Source: JAIXWP01 sp046309775
GTDB taxonomy: Bacteria; Bacteroidota; Bacteroidia; Flavobacteriales_D; Sanyastnellaceae
Assembly: GCA_046309775.1 (NCBI GenBank)
Contig: JBKCOM010000203.1
Location: forward strand, 29,117-93,116
Direction: 5' to 3'
DNA length: 64,000 nucleotides
Below the pieces are notes generated by a model that was given only the letters and a program-made list of their open reading frames with translations, searched no databases and was not told where the DNA came from. This document shows, piece by piece, positions 8,598 through 17,904 of the stretch; the first letter of the stretch is position 1; every line of letters starts with the position of its first letter. A program made the translations under genes and the position numbers.

Positions 8598-9362
8598 ATG
8601 TGGCGTCTTATTGGTATTTTAATATTTCTTTCATCGGTATTGTCTTCTTGCAATATCAATAAAGACTTAATGTTCAAAACGAATACGGAGTTCGTATTCG
8701 ATACGCTTCGCTTAGGAAATATTAACGCAGAATTCAAATTCGCCCCAAACGATATGTTTTCCTTCGATGTGCTTACAAGCGAAGGTAATGTGATTATCGA
8801 GGCCTCATCAGCAACTCAAGCCGTTTTTATGCCGTCCTCTCGAAGCGTATACAACCAATACATGATTCGACCTGACGGCTACGCAGAACTTCCAATCGTT
8901 GGCGAAGTTCTTATGTCGGGGTTAAGCATTTCTGAGGCACAAGATTTATTAGCAGAAAAGTATGCTCAACAACTCGTGAATCCCTATGTCGTGGTTAGAG
9001 CTCTCAATCGCAGAGCGCTTGTATTCAATGGCGATGGAAGCACTGGTCGAGTAGTTGGTCTACTCGATAACAACACAAGATTGATCGAGGTGATTGCCCT
9101 CGGTGGCGGGTTAGCAAGAAGAGCCAACGCCTCAAAAATCAAGGTCATCCGCAAGATAAATGACAAGGACGAGATTTACAACATCGATTTATCAAAAATT
9201 GAAGGTATCACGGCTGCGAACATGGTCATCGAAAATGGAGATGTAATTTATGTTACTCCAACCCCAGACCTGATGCTTGGATTCACTGAGGAAATACTCC
9301 CCACAGTCCGATTATTCTCGTCAATTTTGCTATTAACTATCGCTTTGGAAAGATTTAACTAA
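8598..9362 (+). CDS. Wza-like polysaccharide export lipoprotein
   Basis: About 254 residues with a lipoprotein signal peptide (LIGILIFLSSVLSSC). The Poly_export domain lies at about 45-140, including the segments MIRPDGYAELPIVGEV and LSISEAQDLLAEKY followed by VNPYVVVR. A following SLBB-like segment reads LIEVIALGGGLARRANASKI. A C-terminal hydrophobic helix (about residues 232-250) matches the amphipathic helix that outer-membrane Wza proteins use to form their exit pore. The protein should form the outer-membrane channel of an extracellular polysaccharide export machine. The ATG is chosen over a TTG 21 nt upstream. No Wzc-like tyrosine kinase or polymerase lies nearby; the gene is followed 7 nt later by rmlC, which makes a deoxysugar nucleotide. 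Confidence 0.88.
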   Translation: MWRLIGILIFLSSVLSSCNINKDLMFKTNTEFVFDTLRLGNINAEFKFAPNDMFSFDVLTSEGNVIIEASSATQAVFMPSSRSVYNQYMIRPDGYAELPIVGEVLMSGLSISEAQDLLAEKYAQQLVNPYVVVRALNRRALVFNGDGSTGRVVGLLDNNTRLIEVIALGGGLARRANASKIKVIRKINDKDEIYNIDLSKIEGITAANMVIENGDVIYVTPTPDLMLGFTEEILPTVRLFSSILLLTIALERFN

Positions 9363-9369
9363 GACTTCC

Positions 9370-9918
9370 GTGAAAATCACCAAGACAAATTTTAAAGATC
9401 TACTCATTATTCAGCCAAATGTTTTTGGAGATGATAGAGGATATTTTTTCGAGTCCTTCAACGAAGCTCAATTTAGAGTTCAAACAGGGCTGAATATCAC
9501 TTTCGTTCAAGACAATGAAAGTATGTCGGCCAAAGGTGTATTGAGAGGCCTACATTTTCAAACACCTCCAAAGACTCAAGCCAAGCTAGTACGCGTTTCC
9601 AAAGGTTCCGTTCTCGACGTAGTAGTGGACTTAAGAATGACCCAGCCTACTTTTGGTCAGCATTTTAAAATAGTGCTTTCCGCAGAAAACAAAACGCAAC
9701 TTTTCGTGCCCGAAGGATTCGCGCATGGTTTTGTGGTACTTGAAGAAAATTCAATCTTTTCGTATAAATGCACAAACTACTACAGCAAAGACCACGATAG
9801 ATCGATGTTTTGGAACGATTCCGCTCTGGGCATTGACTGGGAAGTAGACAATCCCATCATCAGTCAAAAAGATGCAGAGGCCAAAGGCTTCGAACATTTT
9901 AAAGACATATTTTTTTAA
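9370..9918 (+). CDS. rfbC: dTDP-4-dehydrorhamnose 3,5-epimerase
   Basis: A 182-residue cupin enzyme of the RmlC family, catalysing the third step of dTDP-L-rhamnose synthesis. Visible signatures are FGDDRGYFFESFN, the catalytic-His motif LRGLHFQ, LVRVSKGSVLDVVVDLR, FVPEGFAHGFVVLEE, and the Tyr-containing YKCTNYYS. Length is standard. The start is GTG with no in-frame ATG nearby, and the gene lies 7 nt after the export lipoprotein, so the two are probably cotranscribed. The other three rhamnose pathway genes (rmlA, rmlB, rmlD) are not in the window. Symbol rmlC is a synonym. Confidence 0.93.
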   Translation: MKITKTNFKDLLIIQPNVFGDDRGYFFESFNEAQFRVQTGLNITFVQDNESMSAKGVLRGLHFQTPPKTQAKLVRVSKGSVLDVVVDLRMTQPTFGQHFKIVLSAENKTQLFVPEGFAHGFVVLEENSIFSYKCTNYYSKDHDRSMFWNDSALGIDWEVDNPIISQKDAEAKGFEHFKDIFF

Positions 9919-9924
9919 AATAGA

Positions 9925-10869
9925 ATGAAGATATCTTTTCAAAATAAACAGTGGATGAAATATGCTTTAATTGCCATTATCGGGTGCGTGATTGGCGGCG
10001 GCGTGGTGTCGTTGGTGGCCTTCGACAGCAACAAGCGTGATGCGGAAGCTGATAGAGAATATCTTCAACATGTAAGTGAAAATTATAGAATTTATGCTTT
10101 ACCGCTTCCCGAGTCAGCAGACTTTTGTGGTGAGGCTGCTCCAATTGAAAAGTGGGATGTAGCCGAAAAGCTCGATCGCGAATTACTCGTGAATTCCTAC
10201 TGGCATTCTAATACATTACTCGCCATTAAGCGCTCTGCACGCTGGTTTCCTTTAATCGAAAAAGTGCTTAAAGAGGAGGGCGTTCCCGATGATTTCAAAT
10301 ACTTGGCCCTCGTTGAAAGTAATTTTACCAATGCCACTTCCCCCGCCGGAGCGGTGGGCTATTGGCAGTTTCTTGCCGAAACAGCCACCGAGTTTGGCCT
10401 AGAGGTAAACGACGAAGTAGACGAGCGATACCACGTAGAAAAAAGTACACGTGCCGCTTGCAAGTATTTTAAACAGGCCTACAATAAGCTAGGCTCTTGG
10501 TCATTGGCTGCGGCTTCTTATAATATGGGAATGCTTGGGGTACAAAAACAAATGGATCGTCAAAAGCAAAACAACTACTACGAATTATTGCTCAATGAGG
10601 AAACTTCGCGTTACGTTTTTCGCATTTTATCGATGAAAGAGATTGTCAACAATACAGATAAGTATGGGTTTGTAATTCGTCCATCAGATATCTATGCTCC
10701 TATCGATTCGAAGGAGATTTCAATCAGCGGTCCAGTAGAAGACTTCGCAGCTTGGTGTCAGGAGTATGGAGTGAGTTACAAAGACTTTAAAATTCTTAAT
10801 CCTTGGTTGCGCCAATCTTATCTCAAAAATAAATCTGGCAAAACCTACGTGGTCAAGATTCCCGACTGA
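9925..10869 (+). CDS. membrane-anchored lytic transglycosylase (MltD-like)
   Basis: A 314-residue protein with one N-terminal membrane helix (about residues 12-32) and an SLT (goose-lysozyme-like) domain at about 110-250. The catalytic Glu is in LALVESNF, followed by SPAGAVGYWQFL, DERYHVEKSTRAACKY and LAAASYNMG, all hallmarks of MltD/Slt enzymes. It cleaves peptidoglycan between MurNAc and GlcNAc in the periplasm. The last 50 residues, including YKDFKILNPWL, resemble a divergent LysM module. It follows rmlC by 6 nt, which suggests the same transcript. Its 3' end overlaps the CoA-transferase gene on the other strand by 17 nt. Confidence 0.9.
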   Translation: MKISFQNKQWMKYALIAIIGCVIGGGVVSLVAFDSNKRDAEADREYLQHVSENYRIYALPLPESADFCGEAAPIEKWDVAEKLDRELLVNSYWHSNTLLAIKRSARWFPLIEKVLKEEGVPDDFKYLALVESNFTNATSPAGAVGYWQFLAETATEFGLEVNDEVDERYHVEKSTRAACKYFKQAYNKLGSWSLAAASYNMGMLGVQKQMDRQKQNNYYELLLNEETSRYVFRILSMKEIVNNTDKYGFVIRPSDIYAPIDSKEISISGPVEDFAAWCQEYGVSYKDFKILNPWLRQSYLKNKSGKTYVVKIPD

Positions 10870-11935
10870 TATACTCGAAAGCCACGCTAGACAGGCGTTT
10901 AGTTATTGTGTTTTCTACAATTTCTTCTAAAGTCATTGATTTTCCAAGCGGCGAGTCGAGCACTTCATCGAGAGTTTTTACTTTACCGGCAGGTATGTTT
11001 TCGCTTTCAAAAATCCTCATTAATTCCGAAGTCTCGCATCTTGAAAAAGCTTCGGACAAAAGGGTAAATAGTTCTTCTCGAATTTTTACGCGCGCTGTAT
11101 TTTCTTGAAATCGATTATCAGAGGCAAGCGATTCAAGTTGCATGACTTTTACCAATGACTCAAACTGACGATCGCTACCAATCGCGAGCACAATATTGCC
11201 TCCGTCTTTGCAGCGCATCACTTCACCGTAAGGCGCAATATTGGGGTGCAGAGAACCCTGAGCGACTGGTACCTTTCCTGTCATGAGATAGTTTGACGCT
11301 TGATTGGCCAACGACGCGATGCCCGCTTTTTCTAAAGAACATTTTACCAAAGCGCCTAGACCTGTTTTCTCTCTTTCGTAAAGCGCACATAGAATTGCTT
11401 CTTTCAATTGATGTGCTGCGAGAATATCCATCATGGCCACCGGCATCTTCAATGGCGCAGCATTTTTTTCTCCATTGATAGACATGAATCCCGTCTCTGC
11501 TTGCAACACTACATCATAAGCCACACGTCCTGGATTGGAAATGAAACCGTATATTTCACCTATAATCAATTTTGAATTCATTAAGAAAAGAGAAGTAGGA
11601 TCCAATCCAAATTTTTTGTCATCTCCTTCTTTGAAATTCATAATCACCACATCTTGTGAAGGTATCAAGTCATATACAAACTGCCTTTCCTGAGGATTTG
11701 AATAATCAAGGAGATGAACTGCTTTTTTATAATTGATAGAAGACCAATACGCACTTACAGCTGTGTTTTTCGATTCGCCATTTGCACGCCACGTTCGCGT
11801 AACATCGCCGCCCGTCTTTTTATTCTCAATTTTTATGACAGTAGCACCGAGTTCTGCAAAGAATGTAGCAACCGATGGCCCTGCTAGCACAGATGATAAA
11901 TCGAGTACGCGGAGGTCTTTGAAAATGGGTTTCAT
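10853..11935 (-). CDS. CaiB/BaiF family (class III) CoA-transferase
   Basis: A 360-residue protein of the formyl-CoA transferase, carnitine CoA-transferase and alpha-methylacyl-CoA racemase family. Diagnostic segments are LRVLDLSSVLAGPSVATFFAELGA with VIKIE at the N-terminus, AYDVVLQAETGFMSING (the Asp aligns with the catalytic Asp of the family) and PNIAPYGEVMRCKDG with the C-terminal IPAGKVKTLDEVLDSP. It moves CoA between carboxylic acids or racemises an acyl-CoA; the substrate cannot be assigned. It is slightly shorter than formyl-CoA transferases (about 400 residues). It lies 14 nt downstream of the photolyase gene on the same strand. Confidence 0.88.
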   Translation of the reverse strand: MKPIFKDLRVLDLSSVLAGPSVATFFAELGATVIKIENKKTGGDVTRTWRANGESKNTAVSAYWSSINYKKAVHLLDYSNPQERQFVYDLIPSQDVVIMNFKEGDDKKFGLDPTSLFLMNSKLIIGEIYGFISNPGRVAYDVVLQAETGFMSINGEKNAAPLKMPVAMMDILAAHQLKEAILCALYEREKTGLGALVKCSLEKAGIASLANQASNYLMTGKVPVAQGSLHPNIAPYGEVMRCKDGGNIVLAIGSDRQFESLVKVMQLESLASDNRFQENTARVKIREELFTLLSEAFSRCETSELMRIFESENIPAGKVKTLDEVLDSPLGKSMTLEEIVENTITKRLSSVAFEYISRES

Positions 11936-11949
11936 GCCTCAAAAGTAAT

Positions 11950-13251
11950 TTATTCTTTCAAGGCTTTTTTAAAAGTTTCAAGACACCTGTTTCTGGCGAA
12001 TGTATGTTCTACAATGGGCTTGGGATAGGCGGGCGTTCCATATTCGGGCACCCAGCGCTTGATGTATTTTTTTTCAGGATCAAACTTTTCTGTTTGACTG
12101 GTTGGATTGAAAACACGAAAATAAGGCGCAGCGTCACATCCACTTCCTGCGGCCCATTGCCAGCCTCCGACGTTACTTGCCAATTCGAAATCCAATAATT
12201 TTTTTGCAAAATAGCGTTCGCCTAGACGCCAATCGAGTAGAAGGTGTTTGGTTAGAAAACTCGCCACCACCATGCGCACACGATTATGCATGAATCCTGT
12301 TTCATTGAGTTCGCGCATGCCCGCATCCACGATGGGATAACCTGTTTTTCCGGCACACCATTTTTCAAAAGCCTCTTTATCATCTCTCCATTCGATGCGG
12401 TCGTAAATAGGTTTGAACGCATTTTTTTCGCTATGAGGAAAGTGATGGATGATCATCTGATAAAAATCTCTCCATATCAATTCATTCAACCATTTTTCGC
12501 TTGTCTTCAAGGCAATCTCTGTGAGCTCGCGAATGCTGATTGTTCCAAATCGCAAGTGCAGACTCAATCGAGTTGTGCCACGCATAGATGGGATATCGCG
12601 TGTTTTTTCATAATTGACAATGATGTCTTTTGCCACGGCCCGCGAGGGAAATTCTGTATCTGTTTTTTCAAATCCCATGTCTTCCAACGTAGGAATAGGG
12701 AAGGGCTGATTTTTTATCAACGCATCAAAGTACTTCTCATTTGGATACGGCTTGTAGTGATAGGGCTTCAAATGAGACTTCCATTTTCTACTATATGGAG
12801 TAAATACCGTGTATGGCTTACCGTCATCTTTTAATACTTCATCTTTCTCAAAAATCACATGGTCTTTGGCTCCTTTGAAGGAAATATTTTTTTCTCCTAA
12901 AAAAGAAAACAGAAAAGCATCGCGTTCTTTCGCATACGACTCATAATCGCGGTTGGTCCACACTTGATGAATGTTGTACTCAGTGGTCAACTGCTCATAC
13001 ACTTCTTGAGGTGTAGAATAAAACACTCTCAAACTCGAACCAAGCGATTTTAATTCTGCAGCAAGCCTTGTCACTTCTTGATGCAAAAAATCAACACGAC
13101 GATCACATTTATCATCGAGTTTGTCCAATATATTTTTATCAAAAATAAAAATGGGTTGCACCGGGGCACCCGACTTTAGCGCGTGATAGAACCCCGCATT
13201 GTCGTGAAGGCGCAAGTCGCGGCGGAACCAAAAAATTGTTGTGGCGTTCAT
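11950..13251 (-). CDS. phrB: deoxyribodipyrimidine photo-lyase
   Basis: A 433-residue class I CPD photolyase/cryptochrome-family protein. The N-terminal antenna domain begins FWFRRDLRLHDNAG. The FAD-binding half shows TRLSLHLRFGTISIRELTE, WLNELIWRDFYQMI, GYPIVDAGMRELNETGFMHN with RVRMVVASFLTKHLL, and the NVGGWQWAAGSGCDAAPYFR signature. It repairs UV-induced pyrimidine dimers with blue light. All the conserved FAD-proximal segments are present, and the bacterial CPD photolyase pattern makes a repair enzyme more likely than a pure photoreceptor. It is 2 nt downstream of a TIGR01777 oxidoreductase gene in the same direction; that pairing recurs in light-regulated clusters of other bacteria. Confidence 0.93.
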   Translation of the reverse strand: MNATTIFWFRRDLRLHDNAGFYHALKSGAPVQPIFIFDKNILDKLDDKCDRRVDFLHQEVTRLAAELKSLGSSLRVFYSTPQEVYEQLTTEYNIHQVWTNRDYESYAKERDAFLFSFLGEKNISFKGAKDHVIFEKDEVLKDDGKPYTVFTPYSRKWKSHLKPYHYKPYPNEKYFDALIKNQPFPIPTLEDMGFEKTDTEFPSRAVAKDIIVNYEKTRDIPSMRGTTRLSLHLRFGTISIRELTEIALKTSEKWLNELIWRDFYQMIIHHFPHSEKNAFKPIYDRIEWRDDKEAFEKWCAGKTGYPIVDAGMRELNETGFMHNRVRMVVASFLTKHLLLDWRLGERYFAKKLLDFELASNVGGWQWAAGSGCDAAPYFRVFNPTSQTEKFDPEKKYIKRWVPEYGTPAYPKPIVEHTFARNRCLETFKKALKE

Positions 13252-13253
13252 AT

Positions 13254-14156
13254 TTATTTAGAAAGCGTATGCGCGAGTGCTTCGCGAATAGTGGGATATT
13301 GAAATTTGAAACCTGCATCCAGAATGCGTTGAGCGCTGATGCGTTGGCTATTGAGCAACATGGAGCTCATTTCACCAAAAAGAAGTTTTAAAAAGAAAGC
13401 AGGTATATTGGGTAAAAAATAAGGGCGCTTCAACGTTTGAGCGAGCACCTTAGAATATTCGTCATTGGTCACGTTTTGCGGTGCATTCCCATTATAAACT
13501 CCTTCTAAAGGGAAATCGAGTGCATGGATATACATATTCGAAAGGTCTTCGAGTTGAATCCAACTCATCCACTGCTTGCCACTGCCCGTCGCACTGCCAA
13601 GGCCGAGTTTGAAGAAAGGCAACATTTTAGCTACTGCTCCATCATTCGCGGCGAGCACTACACCCACGCGAATAATGACAGTCCTGATTGAATGCTCTTT
13701 TGCTTTCAATGCCTCACGCTCCCAATCAACGCATAAATCAGCAAGAAAACCACTTCCGGGTTTGGCCATTTCATCTTGAAGTGCTTCGGATGATGTGTAA
13801 TATCCGCTTGCACTTGTTGACACTAGTACGCGGGGTTTTTGGGACATGTTAGAAATAAGTTTCATCAACTGACGCGTGGTATTCATGCGGCTGGTAATGA
13901 TGAGAGATTTATTTTTTTCAGTCCAACGATTGGCTACATTGTATCCTGCAAGATTAATTACCGCATCTACGTGATCAATGGCGGGTATCTCGCTAGAAGC
14001 ATGATCGGGATTCCAATAAATGTTTTGGATTTTTCCTGATTGTCCTTCTTTGTCCTTTCGAGTAGTGAGGTTGATGACTTCGTCTCCGCGGCCAATGAGC
14101 TTTCTGATAATGCTAGAACCTACGAGTCCTGTGCCACCTGTGATTAAAACTTTCAT
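13254..14156 (-). CDS. TIGR01777 family NAD(P)-dependent epimerase-like oxidoreductase
   Basis: A 300-residue extended short-chain dehydrogenase (YfcH/SulA-like). The dinucleotide-binding start VLITGGTGLVGSSIIRKLI, the internal AVINLAGYNVANRWTEKNK with family RMNTTR, the STSASGYY active-site Tyr region and a C-terminal DUF1731 part (LNSQRISAQRILDAGFKFQYP) are present. Substrates of this family are unknown. It lies 2 nt upstream of the photolyase gene and very probably shares its transcript. In several bacterial groups such oxidoreductases sit in clusters with photolyase and a MerR-type light regulator; a regulator of that kind is found about 24 kb away in this window. Confidence 0.88.
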   Translation of the reverse strand: MKVLITGGTGLVGSSIIRKLIGRGDEVINLTTRKDKEGQSGKIQNIYWNPDHASSEIPAIDHVDAVINLAGYNVANRWTEKNKSLIITSRMNTTRQLMKLISNMSQKPRVLVSTSASGYYTSSEALQDEMAKPGSGFLADLCVDWEREALKAKEHSIRTVIIRVGVVLAANDGAVAKMLPFFKLGLGSATGSGKQWMSWIQLEDLSNMYIHALDFPLEGVYNGNAPQNVTNDEYSKVLAQTLKRPYFLPNIPAFFLKLLFGEMSSMLLNSQRISAQRILDAGFKFQYPTIREALAHTLSK

Positions 14157-14214
14157 GATTTAAAAACCAACAATTGCGCTGCAAGTTCACGAGAAAATGC
14201 CGCATATTTGATGA

Positions 14215-15852
14215 ATGAAGTCCATTTATCTTACTGTTGTTTTCTTTAGCGTTCTGAGATTTGCGCATGCTCAAACGCCTTGTGAATTTGGTCAAGCCGC
14301 TGGCTATGCCTGCGAGAATATCGATTTCAGGGCGCATGTGCCGCCTTCAGAAATAGGGGGCGCCAGCACCAATGAAGTTTGGGGTTGGACCGATCCTTTG
14401 GATGGAAAGGAATATGTGATTTTGGGTCGAAACAACGGTGTTTCATTTTTCAGTATAGAAGATCCCGCCAATCCGATTCAAATTGGTTTTTTGCCAACAT
14501 ATAGCACGCCTTCTCTTTGGAGAACATTTAGAACATATCAAAATTATCTCTTCATCGGCAGTGAGGCTTCTGGTCATGGTTTGCAAATTTTTGATCTCAC
14601 CCGTCTTCGCAATCCTGAGACTATTCCCGCTACGTTTACTACAGATGCTCACTATTCAGGATTTTCGAGATGTCATACATTGGTCATTCACGAAGAGTCT
14701 GGGCTCTTATTCGCTTGCGGAACCAATACCTATTCTGGCGGACTTCATGTGGTGGACATTTCCAATCCACTCGCACCGACGATTGCAGGCGGCTACAGTG
14801 ATGATGGCTACACGCACGAAGCGCAAGTGATGACTTATACTGGGCCGGATGCAGATTATCAAAATGACATTATAATATTTTGTTATAATGGCAATGCGCC
14901 TGCAAGCCTCACTATCGTAAATGCCACCGACCCTACCGATATCCAAACCGTTTCCATTACCAATTATTCACCCGCTTCTTATTGTCACCAAGGCTGGCTC
15001 ACTCCGGACGGGCGACATCTGTTGATGAATGATGAATTGGATGAAATTAATAATCCAACAGACTTCACACGAACGCTTATTTGGAATGTAGAAGATTTAG
15101 ATAATCCAATTTATGAGGGAGATTTTTTGGGCCCTACAGAAGCGATAGATCACAATCTTTACAATATTGGAAATTTGAGTTTTCAGAGCAATTACACTGC
15201 TGGTTTGCGTCTTATTGATTACACAGGCATTGATGATTTGAGTTTGCAAGAAGTGGCTTATTTTGATCATTTCCCAAACGGCAACGATCCCGTTTTCCAA
15301 GGCACATGGATGCATTATCCGTATTTTGAAAGTGGCATTATTCCCGTTTCTGATTTATATAATGGAATGTTCTTAGTGGAGGTGAATTTTTTACATCTCA
15401 ATCCGTCTTTGGTGAATGTGAATCCTTTCCAGAGCGCCATTTATGAAGTGAGTTTGTCAGAGGGTTTTGCAGGCCCAATCGATTTGGAAGTTGTTGGTTT
15501 GCCGGATGGCTTTCAAGCAATTTTTTCTTCGAATAATGTTACTGCACCAGCTCTGGTTCAACTTGAAATCATTCCTTCCGCCGATGCGGTAGGCAGTTAT
15601 GCATTCGAAGTGATCGCGGCGGGTGCGCATTTCAATTACAAGCGCAACGCTTCCATCAATATCATTGTGGATGATTCTTTTTGCGCGGATGTTGATCAAA
15701 ACGGTATCGTAGCCGTGGGAGATTACTTAATCGTAACAGAAAATTATTTTTGCCAGGGCGATTGTATCGGAGATATCAATGAAGATCAAATCGTAGATAT
15801 CAATGATTTGATTTTAGTACTAAATGATTACGGCTCGCCCTGTGCTCCCTGA
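14215..15852 (+). CDS. secreted choice-of-anchor B / LVIVD-repeat protein with dockerin-like tail
   Basis: A 545-residue exported protein; the signal peptide ends at FAHAQ. Residues 20-370 contain repeated blade-like segments of the LVIVD/choice-of-anchor B type: NEVWGWTDPLDGKEYVILG, GVSFFSIEDPANPIQIGFL, GLQIFDLTRLRNP, GGLHVVDISNPLAPTIAGGY and HNLYNIGNLSFQSNYTAGL. An Ig-like region follows at about 375-475. The C-terminus carries two EF-hand-like calcium loops, DVDQNGIVAVGDY and DINEDQIVDINDL, as in type I dockerins. No T9SS sorting domain is visible, so anchoring may rely on the dockerin-like part. The 3' end overlaps the ABC exporter gene on the opposite strand by 25 nt. Confidence 0.82.
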   Translation: MKSIYLTVVFFSVLRFAHAQTPCEFGQAAGYACENIDFRAHVPPSEIGGASTNEVWGWTDPLDGKEYVILGRNNGVSFFSIEDPANPIQIGFLPTYSTPSLWRTFRTYQNYLFIGSEASGHGLQIFDLTRLRNPETIPATFTTDAHYSGFSRCHTLVIHEESGLLFACGTNTYSGGLHVVDISNPLAPTIAGGYSDDGYTHEAQVMTYTGPDADYQNDIIIFCYNGNAPASLTIVNATDPTDIQTVSITNYSPASYCHQGWLTPDGRHLLMNDELDEINNPTDFTRTLIWNVEDLDNPIYEGDFLGPTEAIDHNLYNIGNLSFQSNYTAGLRLIDYTGIDDLSLQEVAYFDHFPNGNDPVFQGTWMHYPYFESGIIPVSDLYNGMFLVEVNFLHLNPSLVNVNPFQSAIYEVSLSEGFAGPIDLEVVGLPDGFQAIFSSNNVTAPALVQLEIIPSADAVGSYAFEVIAAGAHFNYKRNASINIIVDDSFCADVDQNGIVAVGDYLIVTENYFCQGDCIGDINEDQIVDINDLILVLNDYGSPCAP

Positions 15853-17711
15853 TCGGGATCATTCGAGCGAAGCTGTTGTTCGTACATTCGAGCATATAAA
15901 CCACCATTCAATAAGAGGTCATCGTGTTTTCCCTCTTCTACTATTTTTCCACGTTCGAGCACGATTATGCGGTCTGCATTTTTCACACTTGATAGTCTGT
16001 GCGCGATGATGATGCTCGTCTTTCCATCCATGATGCGATTGAGCGCGTGCAAGATGTTTTCTTCCGTTTCGGTATCTACGGCGGAAAGGCAATCATCAAA
16101 AATCAATACAGATGGATTTTTTGCGATGGCGCGAGCAATGGAAACGCGCTGCTTCTGACCGCCGCTGAGATTGATGCCGCGCTCTCCAAGCAATGTGTCA
16201 AAACCACCAGGAAAGTCAGTGATGTTGTGATAAACATCTGCATCTTTCGTAGCTTGAATCATCGCTTCTTCGCTTAGATTTTCTGTTCCAAATGCGACAT
16301 TGTTGCGAATGGTATCACTGAATAAAAACACTTCCTGCGGTACGAATCCAATTGATTTTCGTAGTGAGGAAAGATGATTGTCTTTGATGTTTTTTTGATC
16401 GACTAAGATGTCGCCTTCAGTCGTGTCGAACAGTCGTAGGATGAGTTGGGCAATGGTAGATTTTCCGCTTCCGGTGCGGCCTACGATTGCTAATTTTTCA
16501 CCTTTTTTTACTTTAAATGAAATGCCTCTTAGTGCATTCACTCTCGTTTCCGGATAGGTGAACGAAACATTTTTAAACTCAATTTCACCTGCTACCGAAT
16601 GTTCATTCGGTTGGGTATTTACAATTTCTGGTGCTGTTTTCAAAAACTCATTGATGCGTTCTTGACTGGCTTCAGCTTTTTGAACCAAGCTCGTCACCCA
16701 ACCGACGCTCGCAAATGGCCACGTGAGTTGGTTGACGTAAAATACAAACTGCACAATCACACCGTATGAAAGTTCGCCCGCGATGACTTTATTGCTTCCA
16801 ATATAAATTGTGAGAATGGTACTCAGGCCCACGAGCAACGCAATGACAGGCATGAAAAGGGAGTCTGCCTTGATAAGGTCAAGTTGTTTTTTCTTGTAGT
16901 CGTTGCTTTCGTCCTCGAATACACCTTCGTAATATTTTTCTCTGTTAAAAGCCTTGAGTACGCGTATTCCGCTAATGGTTTCTTGCACCATCGTGGATAG
17001 TTTGGATTGTTGGCTTTGTACTTTTTCTGTTCGCTTGTTGATGACGGTGCTCACATAAAAAATAGTAATCATCATGAAAGGCAAAGGTGAAAGAGTATAG
17101 AGCGTTAGTTCGGCGTCTATTTTCCACATCACCATCACACACATCACCACGAGTATCACGAGGTTGATCGTGTACATCACAGCAGGACCGATGTACATGC
17201 GCACGCGTGAAACATCTTCGCTGATGCGGTTCATCAGATCGCCCGTTCTATTCTTTTTGTAAAAAGACATGTCGAGGCGCTGGTACTGATCGTAAATTTC
17301 ATTTTTCAATTCATATTCGATGTAACGCGACATCACGATGATGGTCTGGCGCTGAAAGAATAGGAAAATGCCTTTGATGATATAAAAAATGATGTAGCCA
17401 ATCGAGAGCACAAACGCGATATAGATGATTTCATCATAAAAATTATCGCCTGTGAGGGTAATCGTATTTTGATCGCTACCGATGAGATAGTTGAAATCGC
17501 GGATGCTTTCGGGAGCTGCCACAGTGGTGCTTTGACCGCCATCAATAATCGTTTTTGCCTTGAGACTTTCTGCCAAGAAATCGATTCCGTCACCAATCAA
17601 TTTTGGAGCGTAAACATTGAAAATATTAGCGAGGAGGATAAACAGGAACCCCATGAACAACCGCCCGCGGTATTTCCAGAAGTATTTATTGAGGTGGGAT
17701 AGATTACGCAT
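15828..17711 (-). CDS. MsbA-like ABC transporter, fused permease and ATPase
   Basis: A half-transporter of about 627 residues. The N-terminal part has six membrane helices (residues 15-350) with a soluble insert of about 60 residues between helices 1 and 2. The ATPase domain has Walker A GRTGSGKST, the Q-loop region SIGFVPQEVFLFSDT, signature LSGGQKQR, Walker B VLIFDDCLSAVDTE and the His switch IIAHRLSS. Family members export lipid A, other lipids or drugs; the organisation does not decide which. I chose the ATG before RNLSHLNKYFWKY because MsbA-type proteins of this phylum start in that way; an ATG 12 nt upstream and a TTG further upstream are alternatives. Confidence 0.88.
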   Translation of the reverse strand: MRNLSHLNKYFWKYRGRLFMGFLFILLANIFNVYAPKLIGDGIDFLAESLKAKTIIDGGQSTTVAAPESIRDFNYLIGSDQNTITLTGDNFYDEIIYIAFVLSIGYIIFYIIKGIFLFFQRQTIIVMSRYIEYELKNEIYDQYQRLDMSFYKKNRTGDLMNRISEDVSRVRMYIGPAVMYTINLVILVVMCVMVMWKIDAELTLYTLSPLPFMMITIFYVSTVINKRTEKVQSQQSKLSTMVQETISGIRVLKAFNREKYYEGVFEDESNDYKKKQLDLIKADSLFMPVIALLVGLSTILTIYIGSNKVIAGELSYGVIVQFVFYVNQLTWPFASVGWVTSLVQKAEASQERINEFLKTAPEIVNTQPNEHSVAGEIEFKNVSFTYPETRVNALRGISFKVKKGEKLAIVGRTGSGKSTIAQLILRLFDTTEGDILVDQKNIKDNHLSSLRKSIGFVPQEVFLFSDTIRNNVAFGTENLSEEAMIQATKDADVYHNITDFPGGFDTLLGERGINLSGGQKQRVSIARAIAKNPSVLIFDDCLSAVDTETEENILHALNRIMDGKTSIIIAHRLSSVKNADRIIVLERGKIVEEGKHDDLLLNGGLYARMYEQQLRSNDPDQGAQGEP

Positions 17712-17904
17712 ATTTTGAGGCATCAAAAGTAGGAGGTATCTGCGCAATAAATAGATATAGCGCGCGTTTATGCGGGCGCTACGCTGTTAATTTATTGTTA
17801 ATGATAATTTCGCTAGTTTCCTTCTCCGAAACGGACTGCAATTCATGGATATCATTGCGGATGATCCCGTCTTTCAAATGGGAGTCGTGTTGCGCTATAC
17901 TTGG

